Source: Rhynchosporium graminicola (lineage: Eukaryota > Ascomycota > Leotiomycetes > Helotiales > Ploettnerulaceae). Taken from it: 64,000 nucleotides of DNA. This document shows, one piece after another, positions 11,501 through 24,135 of the stretch. Where the stretch lies: the NCBI GenBank assembly GCA_900074885.1, contig FJUW01000035.1, positions 1-64,000 on the forward strand, given 5' to 3'. How positions within the stretch are numbered: the first letter of the stretch is position 1; each line of letters starts with the position of its first letter. Both the position numbers and the translations under genes were made by a program. The notes under the pieces were generated by a model that saw nothing but the letters and a program-made list of their open reading frames with translations, was not told where the DNA came from and did no database searches.

Positions 11501-14500
11501 TACCTGCACCTTCAATCATACGTTGAAATTCTTCGAAATAGTCAACATGACTCTACCTATTGAGCAAAAGGAATGTGATACCGATGACAGGCAACGCGAC
11601 TGTAAAAAATATATCCATGCTGGAGGGTCGTTCTTGAACCAGTTCATATTCATTCCAAAGAGTGAAGCAATGAACGCCAATGAGAGGAAAAGAAAAGCCA
11701 GCCTAGTCAGTGTATTGATCTTCTCGGTCTGATCTAAGGTTTACGGGCTTCGATGACCTTCATGGTATCGGACAAGACTTGAGTGACCGACTCGCAGCGC
11801 TGTGATGATTCCGAGCATCTTTTTAAAGATGTTGGTGGTCCCTAAGGAGCGTTGATACGATGCTCGTGGCTCTTGTGGGAGCAAATGTAAGATCGTAAAC
11901 CTCTTGCCCTGGCCTGCTGGAGCAACCCCGAATTTGAATCAGGTAGATGTTGTCTTTACAGCATTGTCGTGCGTGGGACGGGAAATTAAAATCGAATCTC
12001 ACTTGCTCCAAGGCGAGTCCAAGAGTATCTCCAGTCGACGAAGGAGTAAGTATTTTGCAGTAATCGATGTCTGCATCTACAAAACTGAGGATCCGAACCC
12101 ACGCCGAAGCAGCTCTCGTCGATCCACTGGTGAGGCGGCGAATGGAATTTCCTACAACAATGCAAGCTCCTCCTCACAGATCTATGAGCATGAGATCACT
12201 TCCTTTAGCACCCATGAAGCTGCTTACGATCGGCATGTACTCATTAATTCCACTATTTGGCGAATCATATGGCTTCTGTCCGACTATAGTAGCATTTCAG
12301 TGAACGTGTAAAGATAGAATTTAGCTGGCGATTACTCACCAGGAAGAATAAGAAGCGGCAACTGCAAGATGGCAGGTAGGTAGAAGAAAGAAAAGGAACC
12401 AACGCCATGGGTAAGTTGAGGCACCAAAATTTCTGACAGGTATCTAGGTTTGTATAAAGCTCGAGCAGCTGAAATGTTGAAGGCAGAAAATCATTGGAGC
12501 GAAATCGTCACGCCGCTCGCTTGATTTACCTGGAGGCACTGGGCTTGCCTGTCACAGAATAATGTCAAATACAATGCAAGACGTAAAAGAAATCTCCGAA
12601 GCACAATAAAGCATTGCTTGAAGTTATGCTGAGAATTAAAAGCTACCTAACAGATTTAGTGAAGGTCCAGAACAGTTGGTAGAGTCCTGGGAAGCTCACG
12701 TGCAGGCTCGCCAAGTAAGTTAGCGGCCGCTCCCGAAGCACGCAAAAATGTTTTGTTGCACGTCGCCAAAAACTCTCCAGAATCGACGTCGATGAAGCCT
12801 CGACGCTAAATTTATCGAGTGCTCAGATTTTGCACCCACTTTTAATCGACATTCCAGACATTTTTCAGAAATTGGTGCGCACTGACCACGCATGCATATG
12901 TCAACAAACCCGTACAGCAGCACATTTTCGCGGGCATCATAGGTATGCTGCACAGTATTGAACTAATAAATGAATTGGTTCAAGAGCGCTCTCAAAGAAG
13001 CTTTCTCCAAAGTAAGAGATGCTTCTTGGAAAAAAGAATTGAAAAGAGTTTATTGTCAAAATGGTTACATAACCTCACTCTCAGTCCTTCCTACATTCAA
13101 ACATCATCTGTCAATATACACATGTCTTTCTTATACGAGCCTGTTCAGACCCAGCAACTTGTTTACCTCGAGCTGGAGCCAATTTTTCCGTATCCTGTGC
13201 AAAACTTCTCCCAAGTTCCTCGTCGACTCTCCTAAACATCGCACAAGTTCTCAAGCTGGTATCCTCTCTTACGGCACTTAGTAACCAGCAACGTTATCGA
13301 CGAGACTTTCTTGCGGACCTCCCTCACTACCGAGGACTTCCCAGAGATCTTGTGCTTGTATATAGTCTTTAGAAGTTACTTTTGAAAGGAAAGGCACAGC
13401 TTCGCAGGCCCGTTGCTCGTGGTCACTCATTGGCTTAACAGGGCTTAATTATACCACAGTAGGAGGACGGGTGTTGGAATTTTGCGCCATGGTTGCCATT
13501 AACTGCCATTACACTATCACGTTGATAAATGTTGAAGCTTGAAGCAACGCGCTCACGGGCATCCGTGTTGGTTCGCAGAGATCTCCAGAGAGCATACATA
13601 GAGTCAGCAACCTCCGAGAGCTGATAGCTGACAGCAAGACGATGGGTCGCGAGTTGGTTTAGAGAATTTATGGGATTTCGATACTGGATACCGCGGAAGG
13701 CTCATCACTAATCCACGTACTGCATGCGTAATTTGGAAGCGGAAGAGCTCGAAAATAAAGAAGACAAATCTACTTATGAAGGATGATGGTACAGAGAGCA
13801 ACCATAAGTTACGCACTCGAGAAGATCAAACTGAAAATATCAATGCATGAAAACTGAGAAACTTGCTTCAGCCTTTAAAGATAATAACCAACGACCTATA
13901 TCAAACACCGTCCGCAACAAATCACACGAACATCGCCTTGCTATTCAATGACACAATACGTAAAGAGTCGCCTTCAGTAAGTCAAAGATCGCTGCGGTGC
14001 TTCCCTACCACAACCTCTCCGCATTAACATTTTCCGTACTTGAACGTCACAGGTGCTTCATCTGTGGCAAGGGATATAGGGACCGCTAAATACAGCAATA
14101 CAGGTTGGTGACGTTCATCACCTTCCAGCTCTTGTATCTTTCAGATTCAGATTGCGACTTCCCCAAAGGGGAAAGCGGGCGTTGGTATGTGAGCGAGACT
14201 TCTCGTTCTATATATGGAGCAGGTCCTGCAAGAGGGATTCTCAAGATAGCGAATCCTGGAAAGCTAATTGTCCGTGTGTAGGAATGCATAAGTAGGTACG
14301 GCGCACCAAATATTAGCAGCTGCTCTACACATATTCATACCCATAAGAACGAGGTCGCACAGCCAGTCTGCATTTTTGTCTGCACAGGTCCTGTCACTAA
14401 CAAACCAAAGGTATGTTAAGAAGCTGGGAATTTCCTGAATAATCGTCAGGACAGGGGAGTTCTTTGAACTGCAGCGTCTGTTTGTTGAGTGTTCAGACGA

Positions 14501-15320
14501 GATTAACCGGCTATACAAGCTTTGAGAATGAAATAAACCTGTATAAAGTAAATTACGACTTTTTGAACTCCAAAACTAAACGTGACCTGTCTGGATTCGG
14601 GAGGAATACTTATAAGCAGGGGATAGCATGGAGTAGAGAAATCAATCCTCCAAATCACCGCTAGGCGAGTCAACGTAGCCTCTACTTCAGAGCAAAATAC
14701 GTAGGTAAGTGTCCCGACTTCGGTAATGTGACTTGGATATAACACCTCGTGCCTAGCCAGCGCCGAGAAGTTCTCATTTGTAGGAAAAACTTGAAGTAGC
14801 CTCCAGCGCCGTACACACCTATGCACACCAGGGTGTTGCAGAATTTGTTCCTGAAAGGCCTGAAGGGAGAAAAACAGAAAAACATGTTTATCCTCGGGAA
14901 CAACTATTGAGCCCTCTGACTTTGAAGAGCCAAACGATTGGGATATCCGAGTCATGGCCAGGGTCCGGGGCGCAGCAAGTCTTGGTGGCAAACCTCATCA
15001 CCCAAGGTTTTAGTGAAGAACAAAGAGCAGTTCTCACATGCCCAAGCCTCGGCTAATGCAGCTTGTGTGTCGTGTTATTATTCAACTCCCCTTGGAGGAC
15101 TCCAATCACCGCTAAACACCGGCTCCAAGGAGCCTTTGAATAGAGCACAGACCGCCCAGAAGCCTAAGTGATAACCTGGCCCATTCTCCAACAATTTTCT
15201 TGTACTCCAGATAATGCTCCAGGTTATGCCCCATATGATGGTACAAGAAAGCCAATTGATCGGTATCCCTTCCCCTCTATCGCTACGATTCCTGTGATAC
15301 CGTTTGCTGCCGCGCATAAG
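11500..15320. other. Transition zone with no recognised gene
   Basis: The composition is normal and RIP-free, but ORFs are short and overlap on both strands. I found no convincing exon chain. On the minus strand, 11948-11968 matches the P-loop exon of ARL1 (15903-15923) at 20 of 21 bases, but the flanks do not match. On the minus strand near 14,680-14,990 an open stretch contains LQHPGVHRCV, vaguely like a kinase N-lobe, but this is too weak to call. The zone may hold decayed genes displaced toward the transposon block. Confidence 0.5.
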
Positions 15321-16073
15321 TCAGCTCTGCTGTCCAGCTCAAAAAAACTATATCGATAGAGAAGTGCTCACCACAAGCCAGTCCATCCCTTCGTCAACAC
15401 CACTTCCATCAACCGCACTACACGCCACGATGCTCCAATTCCGATCCCTCAATTCCCCTAACTTCAACGCCTCACTTATTTCCCCTGCTCCCTTTGCTCC
15501 GGGCTGATCTTGCTTGTTCGCAAACACCAATAGTGCAGCATCTTTCAACTCGTCCTCGTTCAACATTGCTGCTAACTCTTCCGAAGCCGTGCCCAACCTG
15601 TCAATATCTGTCGAGTCGATCACGAAGATGACGGCTGCTGTATTGGCATAATAACACCTCCAGTACGGTCTTATAGAGGTTTGTCCGCCGAGATCCTAGG
15701 TCACCGATTAGTGAATGTTGAGACGAAAGGAAAAAGAGGAAACACACCCAAACGTTAAAGTTTAAATTTTTGTACGTCACAGACTCGACGTTAAAACCTA
15801 TCGTGGGTATCGTAGTGACCACCTCTCCAATCTACCCATGGCAGTCAGTGCCCGTCCACAGTGGCCCAGATAGGTCCAACATACCTTCAGTCTGTATAAA
15901 AGTGTTGTCTTTCCAGCATTGTCCTGAAAGTCGATGAATATCAGTACAAATCCTACAGTCCCAAGCTGGGACACTCAGATATGCCATACCAGTCCCAAGA
16001 TCAATATCCTTATTTCCTTCTTTGCCCATACCAAACTCCTCAGCCCCGTAATCCACGATACACTCGCACCCAT
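15321..16073 (-). CDS. ARL1: ADP-ribosylation factor-like GTPase Arl1
   Basis: This is an Arf-family small GTPase that in fungi acts at the trans-Golgi, recruiting GRIP-domain tethers. Five exons on the minus strand (15990-16073, 15885-15923, 15748-15831, 15372-15695, 15321-15329) give 179 aa, close to yeast Arl1 (183 aa). Visible motifs: MGAS at the start with Gly2 for N-myristoylation, P-loop GLDNAGKTT with the first intron splitting GL from DNAGKTT, switch [12 protein letters not shown], switch [15 protein letters not shown], guanine-recognition NKQD, and a SA loop. PYWRCYYAN is typical of Arl1 rather than Arf1. The last intron (15330-15371) is only 42 bp and the last exon encodes just Gln-Ser-stop. 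If that intron were retained, the frame would end eight residues later (15348-15371). The gene is divergent from RPL39 across 414 bp. Confidence 0.95.
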
Positions 16074-16487
16074 ATTGAGCTGTGTCCTTTCTACCACCAA
16101 ATCTGGCCTCTTTCTGCTCCGTGAAGATGTATTTAAACCGCTCTCTTTGGCCTATGGGCGTAAAATTATTTACTCAGCAGTAGAATATCGTCGGAAGAAA
16201 TGGTGTATTGAATATCGCAGATTTCAAGATAAGTTGTTGATATCCATAGCTTGTTTCCGGTTTATCCTTCCGAGTCACAGCCTCACGCGGCTCGAGCTCT
16301 GACACTCTCCCCGAAACGGAAGGCGCTGACAAAGAAAACGCCTCTGCACGCGGGCTCGGCGGTGATCCCGCCACGATCAGGTGATATATTAAGCGAGCAA
16401 AATCCACAGGCGCATATTCATGAAATTGAGTCTCGACATCCCCGTCTCTCTTGCTAAGCCAAATTCGACACCCACGACAACGTCAAA
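16074..16487. promoter_or_regulatory. Divergent promoter region between ARL1 and RPL39
   Basis: These 414 bp separate the start codons of two divergently transcribed housekeeping genes, so they must carry both promoters and 5' UTRs. I see no long ORF and no single dominant element, so the boundaries are simply the two start codons. Confidence 0.6.
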
Positions 16488-16946
16488 ATGCCGGTACGTT
16501 CAAATCCTCGAAGTCTCACGATTAATCTTATCGTATACGCTGGATTTTCCAACAAGGGATGGGCTATGCGTGGCTGTTTTCGGGAAGGAGGGGCAATGAC
16601 GATTGGATGTTGAATTAATGGAGATGTGCTGATGAGATATACCTGCAGAGCCACAAGACCTTCCGCACGAAAGTGAAGCTCGCCAGAGCCCAGAAGCAAA
16701 ACAGACCTATCCCACAATGGATCCGTCTTCGCACTGGTAACACCATCCGGTACGTACTTTGGAACCTTCCCCAATTCTCGAATCTCCGATCGCTCCTACG
16801 GATACCCTCGGAAATCACGTCGCAGAGCGCGCAGAGCGAATGCGAGTTCGAGGATTCGGAGTCAGTCGATGAACTTGTTACTAATGAGAACGAATAGATA
16901 CAACGCAAAGCGGAGACATTGGAGAAAGACACGCATCGGTATCTAA
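16488..16946 (+). CDS. RPL39: 60S ribosomal protein eL39
   Basis: This is a very small basic protein of the large ribosomal subunit that lines the peptide exit tunnel. Exons 16488-16493, 16649-16749 and 16898-16946 give 51 aa, the family length. Exon 1 is only ATG CCG, followed by a GTACGT donor. Exon 2 encodes SHKTFRTK and [17 protein letters not shown]. The Arg codon CG|A is split by intron 2. Exon 3 encodes [19 protein letters not shown]. The sequence matches eL39 throughout. An ORF scan misses it because no exon exceeds 101 bp. The introns (155 and 148 bp) are long relative to the exons, as is common in fungal ribosomal protein genes. Confidence 0.97.
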
Positions 16947-19461
16947 ACAACTCGCCAGCTCACACCTTCTTCGCAGCCATCCTCTACCTCGCAACACCAC
17001 ACAATCCAGCAGCGAAATCAGTGTCTCACCACTTCCCTTGATTGCCTCGATGCAGTTCTTCGTTCGGCAGGCAATCCATGGTTGAGATGGATCAAGCGTT
17101 TATTTTCAATCAAGTTTTTCTGATGGATGTGTTGATGGGTTTGGGCATGACAATTTGCGGATGGGGGAATGTTTCTCGTTTGGTGGTTGATTGCAAATGG
17201 AACTGATATTGCTTTGGGAATCATGGAAATGGAGGGGCGTTCTGCTCTTTCTTACATGGCATTGAGGGTGTAGAAGCACGACACAATGAAATCGAGAAAC
17301 AAAAAGACATACTGCTTTCATTCGGAGACATCAGCCCGTGAGTGATTGAATCGGTACAAGGCGCGGAGTTGTTTTCTGATAGCTTAAATTGAGGCCTTGG
17401 CTCGAAAGAGCTCACTGCCACTTTTGAATGCGGCGTAAGTACACCTACCTGCGCTGTAGTGCCGCGCTTGGAGACCCAATACTTGATCTCAACAGAGACC
17501 ATGTCGTCTCCGCTTCGCTGTTTTTACTTGTGATTCTCGTAGTCATGAATTTCCCTCCAGTATAATGTTCACCAGTGCTCTTCCTCACATCCTGCTTTCA
17601 ATTTCCGTAATCTCAATATCGCAAGATATTCTCATCCAGTTAGCCAACCTCCATGGGCACGCGTGCATTTCCCTATGGCTCTAACATACCCAAGTCATTC
17701 GATCAATATAACAACGAACAATCTAACGAATTCAATTCCTCGTCTTACAGAAAAGCCTCCTTAGCTTAGATCCCCTTCTCATATATCACAACTTCTCGTA
17801 GCACAGTATAGTATACTGGAACCAATCCAATGCACAATCCAATATTACTACATCGAAATCACACCTACTTTCTCCCTGTTCATCTTCCATCTTCCATCTT
17901 CCATCTTCCATCTTCCATCTTCCATCTTCCATCTTCCATCTTCCATCTTCCATCTTCCATCTTCCATCTCGAAAGCAACCACCAGAATCACGCCTACACT
18001 CGCCTCCAATAGAGAAGTGTACTTCTCTCTAAAAAATATCTACCCAAGGAGTTCCTTTCTTTCACTTCCCTTCTCCCCGCCATAGCCTCTCCTCGTCAGT
18101 CTCATAACCAATCATTTTCCAGTCAGTTGCACGACATACATCCGTACCTACAGCCCCTATCCCATGTCCAAAACATTTCTCAGCCCGTCCTCTGCCTTTC
18201 CAAAAGGGAAGTGATGAAAGTAACTCAAGGCACAACGAAGTGCTTATAACATGGATTACATATCAATCGCTACCTATCAACATCAAAGGCACTCTACAAC
18301 ATCGCACGCGTGCATCTTCACACATTGAAATCACGTAAAGAAAAATGAGATGATATGTGTTATCCGAGTCAGGAAGGTACCGTACACCCTCACAATTCTT
18401 GAAAGCTCTTTGCAATGAGATAAATGAAATTAAAACTGAGATACAGTAAACTCGACTCAAGAACTAGCCATCCTACCCTATCGCATCCAAACCCATCGTC
18501 ATCAACACCCAAACACTAGAATCCACCCCCCCCCGCCCCCTCCCCAACCGACAGTAAGTCTACAAAGAGTCCTTGCAAAAATCAGGACAGGAAGTCGCAG
18601 AGAGGATAGATAGACATAGAATATTCATCGCTCGCCATACCAGAACATAGAACTAACTATAACGGAGCCACTTACTCACTCACCTACTCACCCAGCAAAA
18701 GAATCTCTAGGTGTGTCCGATATGCTGGAATGGAATGGAGACAGGGAGCTCTTCCTTGGTACCTTGTTATTTATGTATGTATCTGTGATTGGATTGAGGG
18801 AATGAGGAAAGGAGAATGAATCTTGATTATTGATAAGACACATTTTGTTGCTTGGAGCAGGGAACAATGTGTGGAAGTTAAAAAGTGACAATCTGAATCA
18901 TGATGAGTCAAGCTTAATGACGACTGATTAGATCTGATCTGCCGTGCTGGTTGGTCGGAAGTCAGTAAAGCAAGCACATTTCAGATACACAGAGGAAAAG
19001 AGATGGTCCTAAGAAAAAAGGGGAATATGCTTGTTGTCGAGGTAGATGGGCGAGTATACCTACCCGCACAATGGTATCATACGATACCTCACATCAGGTC
19101 ACCAAGATTTTTTTTATGTAAGATCTTGATTTTCGTTCCTACTATCTACCATCCAGAGACAGCATTTCTCTCGGTCAAGATGTCCGATGAACCTTCCGAT
19201 AGCAGAAACCCTTGGTGATACCGGAACGCCATACCATGGTCAAAGCCAGGTCCCCCGCAGCGAGAAAGGAAATAGAAACCAGTGAAGACCAATGCCCAAT
19301 GGACACCGTACCCGATGATCGAAGTCAAAAGGCAAGAGGCAACGCGAATGAAACACCGTGCATGCATGGAAAACCGATTGGGCGCATAGATTGACGAGAG
19401 CGGATGTCCGACAGGAAGAATCGTAGATTGCGCATCCTCCTCCCGTGTCAAGAAGCAAGTG
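16947..19461. other. Intergenic, no recognised gene
   Basis: About 2.5 kb between RPL39 and SKP1, which converge. An open minus-strand stretch at 17,224-17,502 begins MVSVEIKYWVSKRG and could be a small gene with an intron after GTTAQ, but I recognise no family and do not call it. The area contains the 7-bp tandem array at 17881-17968 and a C-rich tract near 18,527-18,545. Confidence 0.5.
17881..17968. repeat. 7-bp microsatellite (CTTCCAT)n
   Basis: About 12.5 uninterrupted copies of a 7-base unit (CTTCCAT and its phases) span 88 bp. No surrounding gene is recognised, so this is probably a non-coding, length-variable locus. Confidence 0.95.
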
Positions 19462-20193
19462 TTAACGGTCCTCGGCCCACTCGTTTTCGCGACGGATTTG
19501 CTCCTCCTCCTCGGGGGTGAAGTCGTTGGTAATGTTGAAGGTCTTTCGGATCTCCTCTGGTGACTTGCCCTTGATCATGTTCGCGACAGTCTTGCAGCCA
19601 ACGTCAAGGAGGGGCTTGATGTCCAGGTAGTTGGAAGCCTGTAGACCGGAGTCAGTTTGAGCCAAAGCGGCGGACATATTTGGGGAACTCACAAGGATGA
19701 TCTCGAAGAGCATCTCCTGGTCAACCTGCATGAACTTCTGGTCCCATTCCTCGATATCGGTCGTCTTCTTGCGAGAATCGGAGTCGTCATCGGTAGTAGT
19801 GGCGGGATCGGCCTTATGATGCTCGCACCATTCGATAACCTTCTTGAGGACGGACTCGTTGACCTGGACATGATGATTAGATACTTGTGTCTTCGAAGTG
19901 AACTCCAAGCTGGGTGACGTGAATCGAGCAGATCAAGCTTACGTTAGGGATAGGGACGGGGGTGTCAATAGCACCTTCTCCAAGATCCTCCATCATATTC
20001 TTGATCAGCATACTCTTCTCAGCGACGGCCTTTTCTGTAGATGGGGAGTCAGTATTCTTCCGCCCCAAGAGGGCCTGAGGGGAGGAGCTTGAATGCGGCG
20101 CAGGGCGCAATGCGCATATTGGAGGGGTAACCTACCAACTTCGATGGGAATTCCATCATTGCTGATAAGGGTGATTTTAATGCTCTCAGACAT
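19462..20193 (-). CDS. SKP1: SCF ubiquitin ligase subunit Skp1
   Basis: Skp1 is the adaptor that links cullin-1 to F-box proteins in SCF E3 ligases, and also works in kinetochore and vacuolar complexes. Minus-strand exons 20136-20193, 19943-20034, 19693-19863 and 19462-19638 encode 165 aa. The N-terminal BTB/POZ-like fold starts [14 protein letters not shown]. Exon 3 carries [16 protein letters not shown] and a charged linker ([12 protein letters not shown]). The C-terminal F-box-binding region has [20 protein letters not shown] and ends with the conserved [24 protein letters not shown]. Length and motifs fit fungal Skp1 (sconC/skpA). All introns have GT..AG ends and lie between 54 and 101 bp. 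Confidence 0.97.
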
Positions 20194-21964
20194 TTCGAAG
20201 GTATGAGAGTGATAACTGGGAGATTTTGGAAGGATGTAGTGATTATTGAAGTAGCGGGTTGTCTGGAAGATATGTCGTGGTGGTTGTGGTTGTAGGTGGA
20301 AGGGAAGCAGGTTGAGAATTGAAGATCTGGAGTCTCTTTGTAAGTCTGTGGCCGCCTTTGACAATAGCTTGGAGGAGGCCCACTAGCGCCAGTGTAGCCT
20401 TGAGCTTAAATAACCGAACCGAAGCAAGTCAATTTTTAACAGGTGAATACTACCTAAATATAATTAAATAATCGAATAATGCAGGAATTTTCCCATAATA
20501 GCAAGAGAAAATAAAATAGGTACGCTAATAGAATAGTACGTACCAGATCTTTATAGCCACTCCTGTTCTCGGATAGATCTCGTGCTATAACGTGAACGAA
20601 TAAGGACAAATGACGGCAACCAGTCACTTCTTCTTTGATCGCTATCTTACCTGAGGCATTTCTAGCCGCAAATTTGCCGGCTGCGTCAGGTCACGTGAGA
20701 TGAGTCATGCGGGGGGATCTATTGTCCGGTCACACTTAGTACCAGTACTGTACTGTACCACCTTAGATAGTAAGTAGTAGCTGGGTAGTCCGGCCGCTTG
20801 GTTAGACGTGGTGTGGTTCGAAGCCTTACGTGCTGACGCGCTCTAACAGAGCTCCTCGACGCGTTGTCTTTGAGATCCTCGTTTGTATATCTTTGATTCT
20901 TTGATTCCTTGATACTTTGATTCTTTGAGAGATGTGATGTGATCGAATGCAGACGGAAGCAGTCGTCAGGCTGTATTGGAAGACTTCATTCAGTCAATGA
21001 AAAAAGCCATTAACATTTGGCGTTCGAGGGTTTGTCTTCTTCCAAAGAAAGAAGAAGAATATAGCCCCTTGTGCGATACTATAAGATGCATCCGGACACA
21101 GACAGCTAGCTGTACCTGTCGAAAATGCTGGCCAGAACCACTCTCCCACTCAGAACCTTTGAAAGCGGATTTGCACGATTGAACATGTAAATGCTTACTG
21201 TCATTTGGATATTGTTCACGCGCCAAAACATCTAACTATACCGAAGAAGGGACCGACTGTTCATTAGGTACCTAGGCACGGCACGGCATGGCAGTTGTCC
21301 AACTACGACTTTTCATGAGCTCCATCCTCTCCAAATATATGTAGGAAATACTTATTATTATTAAATCAAAATCCTTCTGCTTCTGCCCCAGGGCATCGAT
21401 AGGCCAGAAATCGCCATACTTTCTCGTTTGCATTAGCACATATCTGATCCTTTCCTATCTTTAGAGTTCTTTCCTTCATGTGGGTTCAAAGAGCTTGCAT
21501 GAAGCCAGCAAGGCAGCGGGCGACAAGGCTATTGAAGGATGTAAAGGAATAGAGACTGCCAGCCTTACCAACCCCTTTTATAACAAGATTGCTTGCTTGC
21601 ATTAAATTTATAGAACAACTGATACAAGTTCACAAAAGTGTCTTACATGTAAAATTGGATGATTGATGAATTACCTTCCCGTTCCTGACGGCGCGGCGCC
21701 GGCTGATCATTGCAAGCCTCTGGGCTATCCTTGTCAATATAAATAGTGACCTGACCTGACCTGACGCGACCCCAACAGGACGTTTCCTCTACCCAGACAC
21801 TTTCTCTGTTTCGTACCACGTCAACACTTCTTCTTCTTCTTCTTCTTCTCTACTCTTCTCTTCTCAGTCTCAGTATAGGATCGCAAATGCTCGAGATCTC
21901 TCGAAGATCGCATCTGCGAATCCTTCCTTTCAAATGCCCTGATCGCATGTAATCAGAATCTATA
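20194..21964. other. Intergenic between divergent SKP1 and SMP3
   Basis: About 1.8 kb with no gene recognised. It contains short imperfect repeats of TTTGATTC near 20,888-20,930. Just before SMP3 there is AATATAAATA (21736-21745), a pyrimidine-rich CTT-repeat tract at 21,827-21,862, and a short GACCT repeat near 21,750. These are consistent with a promoter and 5' UTR for SMP3, but the assignments are by position only. Confidence 0.5.
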
Positions 21965-23781
21965 ATGTGGAGGCGCACATATCTGTTCCTTGTTCTGGTT
22001 CGACTTTACTTTGCTCTCTCGCCGAGCTACCTTCATCCCGATGAGAACTTCCAAGGCCCGGAGGTGATAGCTGGTACGTGTTTTCAATCTACTGCAATAC
22101 CAAGAAGAGAATATTTAGAGCGCAAACAAATTGCGCTGATGGTATTGCTTCCTTGTGGGACGGTCATGTTGAGCCTCTGCTTGGTAGTCCTTGGGAGATC
22201 TCACAGCTGTTCATGGCGCGTCTGCTAACAAAATATCATCTCTTCAGGCCAAATCTTCAGCTACCCTGTCAAACTTACCTGGGAATTCACCGCCGACAAC
22301 CCAGTACGAAGCGTATTCCCATTATGGCCTATTTATGGTCTGCCGATGCTCCTCCTTCGATGGCTGTGGATAGGAAATGGCAATGATGGGGAGATACCGC
22401 CAATTGCAGTCTTTTGGACGTTGAGGGTGTTGATGTTCGTACTGAGCTTCGTGCTGGAGGACTGGGCGTTACATGAACTGGTTCAGTCACCACGGCACCG
22501 TCGTCTGGCCGTTCTTCTGGTCGCATCTTCCTATGTGACATGGACATACCAGACCCATACTTTCTCGAACTCTATAGAGACACTGGCATTGGCTTGGTGC
22601 TTGGTTTTGATCGAAAGGATTGTGGAGAACAAGGTACGGGCTCAGGCTACGTCTAAGTACTGTAAATATTCTGACAATTTCCCAGCAACGATCTTCTGCT
22701 TTTGCCACAGCTATTCTTGCATTTGTTGCAGTGTTCGGCATTTTCAACCGTATCACATTTCCGGCATTTCTAATAATTCCTGGTCTTCGTTTGATCCCTC
22801 ACTTCATCAAAAAGTAGGCCCAAGCACGGTCCGAATCGTGGATATTCAGCTAACATCAGCAGACCTCAAGCTCTTCTTGCAGCAATCATTTCTGCCCTTC
22901 TTACAGCATTCATCGCAATCTACGTAGATACCCAATTTTACAGCGAACACTCGGTCACTTGGTCATACCTTTTCTCCAATCCAGTCATCACACCACTCAA
23001 TAATTACAAATACAACCTTCAACCAAGCAATCTTGCAGCCCACGGCTTACACCCGTGGTATCAGCACGCATTCTTCAATCTACCACAACTACTTGGCCCA
23101 GCCGCGCCTCTTCTGATCCTGGGCATGCACCAATCCTTGCGACTCTACTCTGCAATTGCGGGCGTTGCCGTCCTCTCATTTTTTCAGCATCAGGAAGCTC
23201 GATTCCTTCTCCCAGCGATACCCCTTATACTCTCTTCTGTACAACTTCCAAAAAATAAGATTCCCTTACGTATTTGGGCCGGGACCTGGATTCTCTTCAA
23301 TGCCTTCTTTGGCATTTTAATGGGTGTGTATCACCAAGGCGGCATTGTGCCAACTCAAGTGTTCTTGAGTAAGCAACCGGATGCCACGCAGGCGATTTGG
23401 TGGAAAACATATAGTCCACCAGTTTGGCTTCTGAATGGGAAGAATGAAGTGTTGACGACCCATGATAAAATGGGTATGAAAGGACCACTTATGCTTAGAG
23501 AGCTGGCAGCTCTGGCAACTTGTCACAAGTATTCTGGGAATGCGACAGCATATCTGGATGAGAAAGAAGGCACATACCTCATTGCTCCTTTGTCAGCGAC
23601 TTTCTTAGACACCTATACCTCGAACCAGGAATTAAGTCTCCAGTTCCAGGAAGTTTGGCGCTACGAACAGCATCTCAACTTAGACGACCTCGACTTTGGC
23701 GACGATGGAGTATGGGATACCCTGAGGAGGGTTATAGGACGGAGAGGACTGGGCGCATGGAGGGTTACGAAGAAGTGCTAG
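21965..23781 (+). CDS. SMP3: GPI mannosyltransferase 4 (GT22)
   Basis: This ER-membrane glycosyltransferase adds the fourth, side-branch mannose to the GPI-anchor core from dolichol-phosphate-mannose. Exons are 21965-22073, 22248-22633, 22686-22813 and 22863 (or 22860)-23781, giving 513 or 514 aa, close to yeast Smp3. The N-terminal segment [15 protein letters not shown] carries the lumenal HPDE motif of the GT22 family. Many hydrophobic helices follow, then [13 protein letters not shown], the conserved HQExRF/L motif of the ALG9/PIG-B/PIG-Z group. The third acceptor is a tandem CAG-CAG (22857-22862), so one residue is ambiguous. No lesions were seen. It is essential in yeast. Confidence 0.95.
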
Positions 23782-24135
23782 GGAAGCACGAGGTTGCAGA
23801 ACACATCTCTGTACCTCGTTCAAGAAAATTCATCGAAAGCCTACACATCCTGAGATATGGACGAAATACAAAAACTCAAATACCCATACATCTGACCCCC
23901 GATTCTTATCTACCGTCAAGCTTTGTCTCCAAGTCCCGCAACGGCGCGAGTTAGTTTGCTCATGACGTAAACCTGGACCCTTGAAGTTATGGGGGCTCCT
24001 CTCCTTCAGGCCGAGGAGCTACCTCCGTTTCTCCCGCGAACAACATTACACTTCCTTCCATAAGTCAAATAGATCTATCCTTCTTTTCTCTCCTTGTTCA
24101 AATCTCTAAATTTCACACATTCGCAACTCGACGAC
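23782..24135. other. Intergenic between SMP3 and GST
   Basis: A 354-bp spacer between two plus-strand genes, presumably the SMP3 3' UTR and the GST promoter. No further gene or notable repeat is visible. Confidence 0.6.

Noticed and set aside
11904..12311. 135-codon plus-strand open frame
   Set aside because: It starts at TTG, overlaps other frames on both strands, has low-complexity Ser/Arg content and no recognisable domain.
14503..14991. 162-codon minus-strand frame with a kinase-like LQHPGVHRCV
   Set aside because: It starts at a non-ATG codon and lacks the later kinase motifs (HRD, DFG). The resemblance is too short to support a gene.
17830..18012. Frame encoding repeated HLPSSIF
   Set aside because: It is simply the translation of the 7-bp microsatellite.
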